Source: Clostridium sp. BJN0013 (lineage in GTDB: Bacteria; Bacillota; Clostridia; Clostridiales; Clostridiaceae). Taken from it: a stretch of DNA of 64,000 nucleotides. The notes beneath the pieces were generated by a model. That model saw only the letters and a program-made list of their open reading frames with translations. It had not been told where the DNA came from and searched no databases. The translations under genes were made by a program, and so were the position numbers. Each line of letters begins with the position of its first letter. The stretch's first letter is position 1. Where the stretch lies: NCBI RefSeq assembly GCF_040939125.1, contig NZ_CP162495.1, forward strand, positions 1,736,001 to 1,800,000, in the 5' to 3' direction. Positions 36,404-46,369 of the stretch are shown here, one piece after another.

Positions 36404-36474
36404 CTTCCTTGTGATGGTGTACCATATTTAAGTAAATGTATGTAATTCTAATTTCTAAGAAAGGATTGATAATA

Positions 36475-36756
36475 ATGATAAAAATAGTGGCAAAAAATAT
36501 ATTAAAAAAAGACCAGAGAGAAAAATTTATTAAATTGGCAGAAGAATTAATTGAAAAAAGCAGACAGGAAGCAGGGTGTATTTCTTATGGTCTATTTGAA
36601 GATATAAATGATAATTCCATACTTACATTTATAGAAGAATGGGAAGATAGCAAAGCTATTGAAAAACATAACAATACTGAACACTTTAAAAGAATAATTC
36701 CTTTATTAGCAGAACTTCGTGTTGATAAGAAAAGTAACCTTTATAAAGAAATATAG
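36475..36756 (+). CDS. Antibiotic-biosynthesis monooxygenase (ABM) domain protein
   Basis: A 93-residue dimeric alpha/beta-barrel-type protein. It shows IKIVAKNILKKDQREKFIKLAEEL, then SRQEAGCISYGLFED, and FIEEWEDSKAIEKHNNTEHFK, all typical of small quinol monooxygenase-like (YgiN) proteins. AAGGA precedes the ATG at 36475; the earlier in-frame start at 36436 lacks a site. Its function in an anaerobe is unknown. A good terminator follows. Confidence 0.82.
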   Translation: MIKIVAKNILKKDQREKFIKLAEELIEKSRQEAGCISYGLFEDINDNSILTFIEEWEDSKAIEKHNNTEHFKRIIPLLAELRVDKKSNLYKEI

Positions 36757-36774
36757 AGTTATTTTCAGTTGACT

Positions 36775-36812
36775 AAATGCACTTTATAAAAAGAGTGCAT
36801 TTAATTTTTTTA
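36775..36812 (+). terminator. Intrinsic terminator after the ABM gene
   Basis: Arms 36775-36783 and 36794-36802 (AAATGCACT and complement) are followed by a run of Ts. Confidence 0.8.
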
Positions 36813-36972
36813 TTCTTATTATTTTTATAAATACCAGATGATAGTTTGACAAAAAATATAAATGTAAATATTTTATAAATTTTGTTCGATTGGAGAAATT
36901 TTTAATGAATTTCATATATAATGAATAGATAACTTTTTTAGAAAAGATAATAAAAAAGACCTTTTCATACAC

Positions 36973-37003
36973 CTATTCTATTTTTTTTTCAAAAATAGAA
37001 TAG
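36973..37003. repeat. 13-bp inverted repeat downstream of the small minus-strand gene
   Basis: Arms 36973-36985 and 36991-37003 (CTATTCTATTTTT and complement). It may end the minus-strand transcript of the 43-residue gene, although the loop is very AT-rich and no clear U-run follows. Confidence 0.45.
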
Positions 37004-37018
37004 CGTATAATAAAGGCA

Positions 37019-37150
37019 CTACTTTAGATGGTTTTTATTTTTTTTATGTGATAGAGTATTTTTTTCTGTAATATCAAAAGATTCGCAAAGGCATTCTTCA
37101 ATAACTTCAGAAGTTATTAATACTGATTTTTTATCATTTATCTTACTCAA
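37019..37150 (-). CDS. Small protein of about 43 residues
   Basis: The open frame extends upstream to 37207, but that part is a consensus promoter, so translation likely begins at the TTG at 37150, eight bases after AGGACGG. The product is hydrophilic (SKINDKKSVLITSEVIEECL...), with a basic C-terminus and no membrane segment. The SEVIEE...ESFDI stretch only vaguely recalls Spo0E-type phosphatases and lacks their SQxLD motif. Function unknown. Confidence 0.45.
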   Translation of the reverse strand: MSKINDKKSVLITSEVIEECLCESFDITEKNTLSHKKNKNHLK

Positions 37151-37178
37151 TGTATTCACCGTCCTTTTACTTTTTTCT

Positions 37179-37207
37179 ATTATATCTCTATAGTATGTGT
37201 ATGTCAA
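37179..37207 (-). promoter_or_regulatory. Consensus promoter of the small minus-strand gene
   Basis: On the minus strand, TTGACA (37202-37207) and TATAAT (37179-37184) are both perfect, with a 17-base spacer. Confidence 0.8.
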
Positions 37208-37557
37208 TTAAAATTATACTAAAAATTAAAAAAAATATATTTCCTTCTTCTAAAAGTCAGAATTAATGAACTTTTCTTATAAATATTCATAAACTGTTAA
37301 TATTAATTATAGCGTAGATTTTGTAGGATAAACTATATGTGTTAATTTAGATTTAATAGATTTAATTTGTATAATTTAAATTTTATATATGTATATTTAA
37401 GAATATTTTAAATATTCATATAAATTTTTTAAAACGTTTACTACTCTTAAAGAACATAAGGGAATTTTTAATTTTATATAGAAAAGTTTAATTGTTATGG
37501 TAAATAATTTATAATGTTAATAAGTATTTAGACATTATATTTAGAGGGGGAATTAAA
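37208..37557. other. AT-rich intergenic region
   Basis: About 350 bases between divergent genes, very AT-rich. Apart from the AGAGGGGGAA ribosome site of the following gene I see no hairpin, coding frame or known RNA motif here. Confidence 0.5.
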
Positions 37558-38214
37558 ATGATTAAATTAATAATTTTTGATTACGATGGTGTATTGGTGG
37601 ATTCTTTTCCTAACATTTATGACATATATAAAGTTATAGGTAGTGAGTTAGATGTGAAAATACCATCTACAATTGAAGAATTTAGAAATATATATGGTTA
37701 TGATTTTCATGAGTGTTACAATAATCTTGGTATGGACTCTGATAAACAAAAAAAAGCAGTGGAGATATTTAGAAAAGAGATTATTACTAAAAAACCAGAT
37801 ATTTTTCAGGGTATTAAAGATGTTTTAGAGTGGGCATCCAGTTGTTACAAATTGGTATTAGTATCTTCAAATTACAAGGAAGAAGTAATGCAAAAGCTTT
37901 CAAATTATAGTATAGATAAATATTTTTCAGGTGTCATAGGGCATAGATATGGACATCAGGAACTGGATAAGTCCGAAGAGTTTAAAGTTGTACTTCATGA
38001 ATATAATGTTAGCAGGGATGAAGTGATAACAATTGGTGATAGATTATCCGATTATGATTCAGCGAAAAAAGCAGGAATAAAAAATGTGATTCTAGTGGAA
38101 TATGGCTGGGGATATGATAAAAACAAGTTTCAAAATAACAATAAACTTATTATAAGTAAACCGGAACAATTAATTGATGCTATTAAAGTAATTGATATTT
38201 CTTATAAAAAATGA
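37558..38214 (+). CDS. HAD-superfamily phosphatase
   Basis: A 218-residue HAD hydrolase. Motif I is FDYDGVLVDS (nucleophile D8, acid/base D10), motif II is LVLVSSN (about 98-104), and motif IV is TIGDRLSDYDSAKKAG (about 161-176). The helical cap at about 15-90 is of the phosphoglycolate-phosphatase/beta-phosphoglucomutase type. The substrate is unknown. The strong terminator at 38259-38299 ends its transcript. Confidence 0.85.
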   Translation: MIKLIIFDYDGVLVDSFPNIYDIYKVIGSELDVKIPSTIEEFRNIYGYDFHECYNNLGMDSDKQKKAVEIFRKEIITKKPDIFQGIKDVLEWASSCYKLVLVSSNYKEEVMQKLSNYSIDKYFSGVIGHRYGHQELDKSEEFKVVLHEYNVSRDEVITIGDRLSDYDSAKKAGIKNVILVEYGWGYDKNKFQNNNKLIISKPEQLIDAIKVIDISYKK

Positions 38215-38258
38215 AAGTTATAACAATTAATAACACTAACAGATATATTATTATATTT

Positions 38259-38307
38259 AATGTATTAGAAAATAATATGGAATTATTTTCTAATACATTT
38301 TATTTTT
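38259..38307 (+). terminator. Strong intrinsic terminator after the HAD gene
   Basis: A perfect 18-bp stem (38259-38276 with 38282-38299) and a T-rich tail. Confidence 0.85.
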
Positions 38308-38507
38308 ATATTAAAAACATGAAATAAATATAAAAAAAAGTATTATAAAGTAGAAAAAGGGTTGTTTATGGGATATAATCTTTTATTATAAAGTACTAAT
38401 TTTTTAAAATATAGTTTTTGATTTATATAATAAAAGTGTTAATAAGATAGTTGTCGTCCTATAGAAATATATAATAAGGATAGTTTTACTCGATTGGTGG
38501 TGAATCT

Positions 38508-39377
38508 ATGAATAGAACAGGTGAATTAATCATTAATTTAAAAAAATTATGTAATTTAGATGATTTGTTTATTTCGCAAGAAAATATTAATAATTGTAAA
38601 TATATAAAAATTAAACTTAATTATTCAAATTATTATTTATATATTTCAAAAAATACTAACTGTAATACTTTAAAGCACATAAGAAATATTTTGAAACTTT
38701 TTGTAAAAGAACATTATGAGAATAAACTTTATTTAAGAGAATTGAAAAGAATAAATTTTAAATTAGAAAAAGCAGTAAAATATAGGACTAGAGAAATTGA
38801 GAATAAGAACAAATTATTGGAACAAGAAAAGTGTAAGCTAAATAAAGCAAATCTTAAATTGACTAGATTAAATATGTATTTAGATAATATGTCTAGAATT
38901 GATCCTCTTACCAAATTATCGAACAGAAGAGATTTAAGGCAAAAATTTGAATGTGAAATAAAAAAAATTAGTACAAGACCTACATCATTTTCATTGGCTA
39001 TTGGAGATGTGGATTTTTTTAAAAATATTAATGATACATATGGGCATGGATGCGGAGATGAAGTTCTAAAGAAAATAGCATGTATATTTAAAAATAACTT
39101 ACGAAAAGAGGATGTAATTTCCAGGTATGGAGGAGAAGAATTTGTGATTTTTCTTCCAGAAACAGATTTAAAGTATGCATTATCTATAATTGAAAATATT
39201 AGATCTATAATTGAAAATGAAATTTTTGAATATAATAGTGAAATATTTCACATGACCATGAGTTTTGGACTAGTTAACTTTAATCATAGTGTAAGTTTTA
39301 TAGAGTGTATTGAAAGAGCAGACTCAGCACTTTATGAGGCAAAAGTTAGAGGTAGAAATAGAGTTGTTCTAATATGA
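38508..39377 (+). CDS. Diguanylate cyclase (GGDEF domain)
   Basis: A 289-residue cytoplasmic protein. About 75 N-terminal residues are unassigned, followed by a coiled coil (about 80-130), then a GGDEF domain beginning at RIDPLTKLSNRRDL. The active-site motif is RYGGEEF, and the inhibitory I-site RxxD (RKED) stands five residues before it, so product feedback is likely. It makes cyclic di-GMP from two GTP. No membrane segment is seen; activation probably comes from dimerisation of the N-terminal part. Confidence 0.92.
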   Translation: MNRTGELIINLKKLCNLDDLFISQENINNCKYIKIKLNYSNYYLYISKNTNCNTLKHIRNILKLFVKEHYENKLYLRELKRINFKLEKAVKYRTREIENKNKLLEQEKCKLNKANLKLTRLNMYLDNMSRIDPLTKLSNRRDLRQKFECEIKKISTRPTSFSLAIGDVDFFKNINDTYGHGCGDEVLKKIACIFKNNLRKEDVISRYGGEEFVIFLPETDLKYALSIIENIRSIIENEIFEYNSEIFHMTMSFGLVNFNHSVSFIECIERADSALYEAKVRGRNRVVLI

Positions 39378-39855
39378 GTTTAATTATATATATTTTTATT
39401 GGATAATTCTTTTTAAATATACTGACTAAAAAATAATTTTAAATGTTATACGATAAATACTATATTATGAAAATTCTAAATTAAGACAGCGTATAATTAA
39501 ATATCAAGTAAGCACAAGTAAGCAAATGGTAATAGATCTTTGATTTATTACCATTTGCTTACTCAAATATAATTTTAATATGAATAAATTTGAATCCAAA
39601 TTTAAATTAACATAATATATATAATAATTTAAATATTCAGTAATAAGATATAAGAGTATTCATAAGCTATAAAAAGCTATGGGGATAATTGATGAATTTA
39701 ATTCATAATTTAATCTATTATTAAGCATATGGCAGATTAATGAATGATTATGTTCATTGACCATCTTTATAAAAATATAATAGAATTTGTTTGAAGTAAA
39801 ATTTTTAAGCAGCTCGGTCATGTCGGAAACAGATGGTTTTGGTGGAGGAAAAATT
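39378..39855. other. Intergenic region with a symmetric terminator
   Basis: About 480 AT-rich bases. A perfect 18-bp hairpin (39517-39534 with 39546-39563, AGTAAGCAAATGGTAATA) probably ends the cyclase transcript. Nothing else was recognised. The frame upstream of the yitT-like start has no ribosome site. Confidence 0.6.
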
Positions 39856-40698
39856 ATGAAGGAAAATTTGCTTAGAATTATATTTGTTATATTGGGAAGT
39901 TTTATATATTCCATTGGAGTTAATATGTTTATTATCCCACATAAATTTTTAAGTGGAGGGGTGGCTGGTATTGCAATTATTTTTCAATATTTTACAGGGA
40001 TACCATCAGGATATTTTGTAATATTAATAAATATACCAATATTTATATTAGGATTTAAAACTATAGATAAAGAATTTGGGATTTTTAGTTTTATGGGAAT
40101 GGTATTTATGGCCTTGCTGCTTATAATTACAAAAAGTATTAATGTATTTTATTATCTTCAGGATCCGTTGTTGTCAGCTTTATGTAGTGGGGTACTTACA
40201 GGAATTGGAGCTGGAATATTGTTTAAATTCGGGGCTTCTTTTGGAGGTACAGATATAGTAGCAGTATGGGTGAAGAAAAAATATGGAATTAAAATAGGAA
40301 AAGTAACTTTTTTAATAAATGCAATAATAGTTTTTATGGGTATCTTTATAGGAAGTTTGCCAAGGGCACTGTATACTTTAATATCCATGTATATGTACTC
40401 TGTAGTAGTGGAAAAAGTAATTCAGGGATTTTATAAAGAAAAAGTACTATTTGTAATAACTGAAAATAGTGATGAAGTGGAAAAGGCTATATGCAAAAAA
40501 ATTGGAAGAGGAGTTACCTATCTTTATGGAGAAGGAGCTTACACTGGAAACAAGAAAAAAGTTATATATTCTATAATGAATCCAGCACAAATTGAACAAA
40601 CAAAGAAATTTATTTTGGATATGGATCCCAGATCGGTGATGTCTATTATGGATGTAAGTGAAGTTAGAGGTAAGGGATTTAAAACAGCTATTTTTTGA
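39856..40698 (+). CDS. YitT-family membrane protein
   Basis: About 280 residues. Five to six membrane helices (to about 175) include SLG-type motifs PHKFLSGGVAGIAIIFQYFTGIPSG and FGASFGGTDIVAVWVKKK. The C-terminal soluble DUF2179 domain reads VLFVITENSDEVEKAICKKIGRGVTYL and ends with RKGFK-like EVRGKGFK. The ATG at 39856 follows GGAGGAAA and is preferred over upstream starts. Family function is not established. Confidence 0.88.
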   Translation: MKENLLRIIFVILGSFIYSIGVNMFIIPHKFLSGGVAGIAIIFQYFTGIPSGYFVILINIPIFILGFKTIDKEFGIFSFMGMVFMALLLIITKSINVFYYLQDPLLSALCSGVLTGIGAGILFKFGASFGGTDIVAVWVKKKYGIKIGKVTFLINAIIVFMGIFIGSLPRALYTLISMYMYSVVVEKVIQGFYKEKVLFVITENSDEVEKAICKKIGRGVTYLYGEGAYTGNKKKVIYSIMNPAQIEQTKKFILDMDPRSVMSIMDVSEVRGKGFKTAIF

Positions 40699-41130
40699 AA
40701 CGGTAGGAATTAATGGAATAAAAAGTATTTTCATATGAAAGCAGAGATATGAGCTGAGGTACAGGCCATCAAAAATAACAAAACACACAAAAAGCCCTAG
40801 CAAATCCAGAGCTTTTATTGAATTATGTTAAAACATAATAAGTGAGATATTAAAGGAATGACATGAGTATCCTTATGGGCATTAATTATTACGCTCAATT
40901 TATTATGTTTTATATTTATTTTCTGAACGTCCTATAATATTATAATTATATAAAAACAAAAGCTTCCAGAAAGGTTATTGCAGAAATAATAAGTTTTATA
41001 GCAAGTTTAATCAATGCCAATAATATTTATTAGAATTTTTCATCGACCCCCAGTAGTGTAAAAAACCCCGGGGTTCGATAAATTTAAAAAATAAGATACC
41101 ATAAGGGTTTATGATTTTTATTAATATTCC
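40699..41130. other. Intergenic region with yitT terminator, inverted repeat and CRISPR-leader remnant
   Basis: Arms 40790-40795 and 40811-40816 plus Ts look like the yitT terminator. A 12-bp inverted repeat pairs 40830-40841 with 40900-40911. A GC-rich stem (CGACCCC at 41044 with GGGGTTCG at 41070-41077) lies near the IS and may belong to the CRISPR leader cut off by the insertion; this last point is inference. Confidence 0.5.
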
Positions 41131-42398
41131 CAGGACAAACGCATGAAATAAATTTTATTTAAAATCTCCACTTTTTTTGATAAAATCATAAAAAGGGAGA
41201 TTTTAAATTTATGAAGAATATTTATGATATGTATGATTTTTTTGAGTCACTGAAAAATATAGATGATCCAAGACAATTTAATAAAGTAAGATATCCAATA
41301 AATGAAATTGTGGGAATGGTTTTGATTGCATCTTTAGGAAATGGAAATGAGTGGACTGAAATAGAGGTATTTTGTAAATTACATGAAACACTTTTAAAAA
41401 GGTATTTTAAATTAGAAAATGGCGTTCCATCACATGATACTTTCCAAAGAGTGATGGGAATGATAGAACCTAATTTAATTCAACAGATTCAATCTACTTG
41501 GAATGAATATATATCTAAAAATGATGGTGAAAGTATAAAAAAAATACTTAACATAGATGGAAAAACTATGAGAGGAAGTAAGACTGAAGGTAAAAAACCA
41601 CTACACATAGTGTCAGCCTGGTGTGATGAAGAAGGAGTTTGTTTTGGACAAAGTGCAGTGAAAGAAAAAGAAAATGAGATTTTAGCAATTCCTGAATTGT
41701 TAGATAGATTACAAATAAAAGGATATGTAGTAACAATAGATGCAATGGGAACACAAACTAAAATTGCTGAGAAAATAATAAAGAAAAAAGCTGACTACGT
41801 GTTAGCAGTAAAAGGGAACCAAGAAATACTGCATAATGATTTAATAACCTATTTTGAAGATGATGACTTTAGGGAAAAAATAATTAAAGATGGGAATTAT
41901 AAAAAAACAGTTGAAAAGTCACATGGCCAAATTGAGATAAGGGAATATTATCAAACAAAGGACATTAAGTGGCTAACTAATAGGGAAAAATGGAAGAATC
42001 TTAAAAGTATAGGAATTGTAGAAAAAACTATAAAGAAGAAAGATAAAGAAAGTAAAGAAATACGTTATTATATAAGTAGTTTGGCCCCTGAAATAAACTT
42101 ATTTGAAAAAGCTGTACGAGGTCATTGGGGAATAGAAATAATGCACTGGCATTTAGATGTTACATTTAAAGAGGATAGCATTAAAACAGTTGAAGAAACA
42201 GCAAATAAAAATATGAATATAATAAGAAAATGGGCATTATCTATATTAAAATTATTGGATATGGGAAAAAAGATGAGTTTAAAATTAAAAAGATTTTCAA
42301 TCAATTGTAAACCTGATGAATATATAAGTAAAATTATGGAAATTTAGTTAACTCGTAATCTTACTTATGTAGTTATATATTTTCATGCGTTTGTCCTG
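41131..42398 (+). mobile_element. Complete ISAs1-family insertion sequence
   Basis: The element has 18-bp terminal inverted repeats, perfectly matched (41131-41148 CAGGACAAACGCATGAAA and its complement at 42381-42398), around one full transposase gene. The 10-base direct repeat TTAATATTCC stands on each side (41121-41130 and 42399-42408), the target duplication. Intact ends and duplication indicate a recent insertion. Confidence 0.95.
41211..42347 (+). CDS. ISAs1-family DDE transposase
   Basis: A 378-residue transposase. It opens with the DUF4338/DDE_Tnp_1-associated domain (FESLKNIDDPRQFNKVRYPINEIVGMVL). The DDE residues are visible in NIDGKTMRGS, VTIDAMGTQTKIA and RGHWGIEIMHWHLDVTF. Length is normal with no internal stop. 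GGGAGA lies before the ATG. Confidence 0.95.
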   Translation: MKNIYDMYDFFESLKNIDDPRQFNKVRYPINEIVGMVLIASLGNGNEWTEIEVFCKLHETLLKRYFKLENGVPSHDTFQRVMGMIEPNLIQQIQSTWNEYISKNDGESIKKILNIDGKTMRGSKTEGKKPLHIVSAWCDEEGVCFGQSAVKEKENEILAIPELLDRLQIKGYVVTIDAMGTQTKIAEKIIKKKADYVLAVKGNQEILHNDLITYFEDDDFREKIIKDGNYKKTVEKSHGQIEIREYYQTKDIKWLTNREKWKNLKSIGIVEKTIKKKDKESKEIRYYISSLAPEINLFEKAVRGHWGIEIMHWHLDVTFKEDSIKTVEETANKNMNIIRKWALSILKLLDMGKKMSLKLKRFSINCKPDEYISKIMEI

Positions 42399-42417
42399 TT
42401 AATATTCCATTAACATG

Positions 42418-42445
42418 TTGATATTTTCATGAACCCTGTTATAAT
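42418..42445 (+). promoter_or_regulatory. Putative promoter of the CRISPR array
   Basis: TTGATA (42418-42423) and a perfect TATAAT (42440-42445) with a 16-base spacer lie between the IS right end and the first repeat. Transcription would start about seven bases before repeat 1, so the array may still be expressed despite the insertion. Confidence 0.6.
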
Positions 42446-42458
42446 AATAATTGGATGG

Positions 42459-45400
42459 GATTTTAGACTACCTATAAGGAATTGAAACCAACCACAGAAC
42501 TGAACAATGGTTTCTATGGGAAATGATTTTAGACTACCTATAAGGAATTGAAACATTCTTCAACTACAGATTTAGTCATATGAACCTCTCGATTTTAGAC
42601 TACCTATAAGGAATTGAAACATAGAACAAAACGAAACTTATACAAAGTCATTTTTAGATTTTAGACTACCTATAAGGAATTGAAACCCATCACTTGACGA
42701 TCCTCATATGAAAAATGAAATGGATTTTAGACTACCTATAAGGAATTGAAACCCTCTATATCTTGAGAAGTCGTACGGACTTGATTTAGATTTTAGACTA
42801 CCTATAAGGAATTGAAACTGAAAATAACTTGCCTGTTGATAATAAACCGGACCCGATTTTAGACTACCTATAAGGAATTGAAACATAGAAGGATCTTTGT
42901 TCCCTATTTTTTGAGGGATGGATTTTAGACTACCTATAAGGAATTGAAACCTATCTATTCCTACCGCATCTAACATGGGAGATAAAGATTTTAGACTACC
43001 TATAAGGAATTGAAACTACTTAAATGTTTCAATGTATCCTTAGCAAAATCAGCGATTTTAGACTACCTATAAGGAATTGAAACCCTCTTACTATATTAGC
43101 AGCGACTAAATCTGCATCTCCGATTTTAGACTACCTATAAGGAATTGAAACTACGATTAGCTGAATATTGCAAATACAAGCTAATTGATTTTAGACTACC
43201 TATAAGGAATTGAAACCATAAAGGGGGAATGATAATATGTTTGAAGAATTAACGATTTTAGACTACCTATAAGGAATTGAAACTTTAACTTGTCATTCAT
43301 GTGGAGCAACTAAAGGTTTAGATTTTAGACTACCTATAAGGAATTGAAACTACTTAAATGTTTCAATGTATCCTTAGCAAAATCAGCGATTTTAGACTAC
43401 CTATAAGGAATTGAAACAAGTGTACTGCATCTGATAATAAAGAAGGTGGAATATCGATTTTAGACTACCTATAAGGAATTGAAACTGAGGAACCTAAAAA
43501 GGCTCTTTTTTTCTTAGATAGATTTTAGACTACCTATAAGGAATTGAAACTCCAATGAGTTTTAAAAATAGGGTTGAAAGATAAAAAGATTTTAGACTAC
43601 CTATAAGGAATTGAAACTCCAATGAGTTTTAAAAATAGGGTTGAAAGATAAAAAGATTTTAGACTACCTATAAGGAATTGAAACTTAATTAATCATACTT
43701 AATTTTTCGTAAGGAAAAATGATTTTAGACTACCTATAAGGAATTGAAACTAGAGTATGAACAGGGCGTAAGGACTGGACAAATTAAGATTTTAGACTAC
43801 CTATAAGGAATTGAAACCTGTTTCTCCGCCTTTCGTCCAAACAAGTTCTGGACGATTTTAGACTACCTATAAGGAATTGAAACTTTCTTTTATAAAGCTA
43901 TCATCAACATATACTTTAAGATTTTAGACTACCTATAAGGAATTGAAACAAGTCAAACATTGAAGATTTGGAAACACTTGAAAATGATTTTAGACTACCT
44001 ATAAGGAATTGAAACTGGAATCCAAACAGGATGGAATTTCATAATAACTAGATTTTAGACTACCTATAAGGAATTGAAACCCACAAATGGTTATGCTACA
44101 ACAGTACTTAACCGCGGGATTTTAGACTACCTATAAGGAATTGAAACTTGTATACATTTAAGGCGTAGAAACTTTTCTTTAGGATTTTAGACTACCTATA
44201 AGGAATTGAAACCTGTAATTCTCTTTAAGCAATCTTTGAACCCTAACCGATTTTAGACTACCTATAAGGAATTGAAACCTTCTTTTATATACTCATACTT
44301 CTGGGCATTTTTAGATTTTAGACTACCTATAAGGAATTGAAACTTTATATCTGATTGTAAGTTAGATATTTCAGATTTTGATTTTAGACTACCTATAAGG
44401 AATTGAAACCTAAAAAATACACAATCCACGTAAGGAACGGAAAAGAGATTTTAGACTACCTATAAGGAATTGAAACCCAGAAGCAGATATAGCAGAAGGA
44501 AGGATTTCAGGGATTTTAGACTACCTATAAGGAATTGAAACTTTCCAATATCTCAGAATAATCTAATCCCATATTGGGATTTTAGACTACCTATAAGGAA
44601 TTGAAACTCTAAATCTCTTCGGCCTTCAATTTTAAATCTAGCGATTTTAGACTACCTATAAGGAATTGAAACTTTAATGTAGAATGTAAAGAGCTACAAA
44701 GCCTAGTTAGATTTTAGACTACCTATAAGGAATTGAAACTAAATTTTTATCACCAGATGCTAGTGATGAAGTGTGGATTTTAGACTACCTATAAGGAATT
44801 GAAACTATTGTTCCCTTGTCGTTCCCTTCGTAGTTCTTTCGATTTTAGACTACCTATAAGGAATTGAAACATTTTAAAAAGTCATTGAGGCTATATTTTT
44901 TTATATAGATTTTAGACTACCTATAAGGAATTGAAACTAATACTGACAATATTCATGTCCATATCTCAACTGTGATTTTAGACTACCTATAAGGAATTGA
45001 AACTTGGAAACACATCACGCATGTTTATCGACTCCTTATGGGATTTTAGACTACCTATAAGGAATTGAAACCCTTTTACATTTGCTAAAGAAAGCTCTGC
45101 ATTAGCAGATTTTAGACTACCTATAAGGAATTGAAACTAGCTTTTAAAACACTTTCTTTTCCCTCTCTATAAAGATTTTAGACTACCTATAAGGAATTGA
45201 AACTTTTCTAAAGGTTTTGTCATTATTTTGTAGAATTAGATTTTAGACTACCTATAAGGAATTGAAACAATGCCACCTTTTCAATTTATTAAGGGGGAAT
45301 ATCAGGATTTTAGACTACCTATAAGGAATTGAAACTTGCTTCACTCCATTCTTTCACAATTACACCTCATGATTTTAGACTACCTATAAGGAATTGAAAC

Positions 45401-45913
45401 TAGTTTTTTTCTATATATTCCGTACACATCTGTATTAGATTTTAGACTACCTATAAGGAATTGAAACTACGGAGAGATAACGGCACTCTGTAATGAAAAA
45501 GGAGATTTTAGACTACCTATAAGGAATTGAAACCTAATTTCTCTATCTTTGGTATACTCAATAGATTTAAGATTTTAGACTACCTATAAGGAATTGAAAC
45601 TATTGATAATCCAGACATTGTACAAGATGTAGATTTGATTTTAGACTACCTATAAGGAATTGAAACCCGCAATATTTCGTACAATCTAATATTGCATTTT
45701 TTGATTTTAGACTACCTATAAGGAATTGAAACTTTCTATAACACCATTCTTTTTTAATGCAGTATATAGATTTTAGACTACCTATAAAGAATTGAAACAG
45801 TTCTTGTGCTTTTTCTAGTACCTTCGAGATTTAAGAATTTTAGACTACTTATAAGGAATTGAAACTAGTCTGTTTTAATGCCTCCTAAAGTTTCAGTAAG
45901 AGATTTTAGACTA
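42459..45913 (+). CRISPR. CRISPR array: 52 full repeats plus one truncated repeat, 52 spacers
   Basis: The 30-base repeat begins GATTTTAGACTACC and ends GGAATTGAAAC, a type I-B-like clostridial repeat. I counted full repeats from 42459 to 45865, then a truncated GATTTTAGACTA at 45902-45913. Spacers are 35-38 bases. Repeats 51 and 52 carry point changes and the last is cut short, so the right side is the old end and the leader is on the left. Spacer 9 equals spacer 14, and spacer 17 equals spacer 18. No cas gene is in the window, so the effector must be elsewhere. Confidence 0.98.
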
Positions 45914-46369
45914 TGTATTTATAATTTTACTATTTAGTGAATTTTATTTCGAAATCTATTTGAATGATCTTTATAGGCTTGTTACTTTCTTAATAGTTAA
46001 AAATAAAATCAGAAATAACATCTTTATTTTTGCCAGCAGAAATTCGTTAAAAATAATATTCAAAAACTAGCTATTTAAAGCTTGTCAATACTATTAGAAA
46101 ACAGTCTGAAAAGGCTTCATAACAACATTATGGCTACTTTAGGCCGTTTCTTTTATATTAATATTTTAATCATGAATATTATTAAAATATATTAAATTAA
46201 AGAATAAGGCTAAAAAACAATTAAATAAGTTGTTCTATTAAGTTAAACTAGATAATTTCATTGAAAATGAGCTTTAAATGTGAGAAATAAAGCTATTATA
46301 AAATTAAATAATAATATATAATCGTCTCATACTAAAATTAAAAGAAAGTTTACTTTTAGAGGTGTAAAA
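45914..46369. other. Intergenic region after the CRISPR array
   Basis: About 455 AT-rich bases. An imperfect hairpin (GAAAAGGC at 46108 with GGCCGTTTC at 46142, then T-rich) could end the array transcript. AGAGGTG precedes the next ATG. I looked for a cyclic di-AMP riboswitch before the KimA-like gene and did not find its conserved blocks. Confidence 0.5.

Noticed and set aside
37019-37150. Spo0E-type aspartyl-phosphate phosphatase
   Set aside because: The similarity is limited to SEVIEE and the SQxLD motif is missing; left as an unknown small protein.
39378-39855. Cyclic di-GMP riboswitch before the YitT gene
   Set aside because: No GEMM-type conserved core was found; only a symmetric terminator hairpin is present.
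42704-42976. Minus-strand reading frame of 90 codons inside the CRISPR array
   Set aside because: It is a translation of repeats (periodic FQFLIGSLKS) and has no ribosome site.
45914-46369. Cyclic di-AMP (ydaO-type) riboswitch before the KimA-like gene
   Set aside because: None of the conserved blocks is visible in the leader.
40699-46369. cas genes around the array
   Set aside because: Neither flank contains a Cas1, Cas2, Cas3 or Cascade-like frame; only a transposase and membrane proteins are present.
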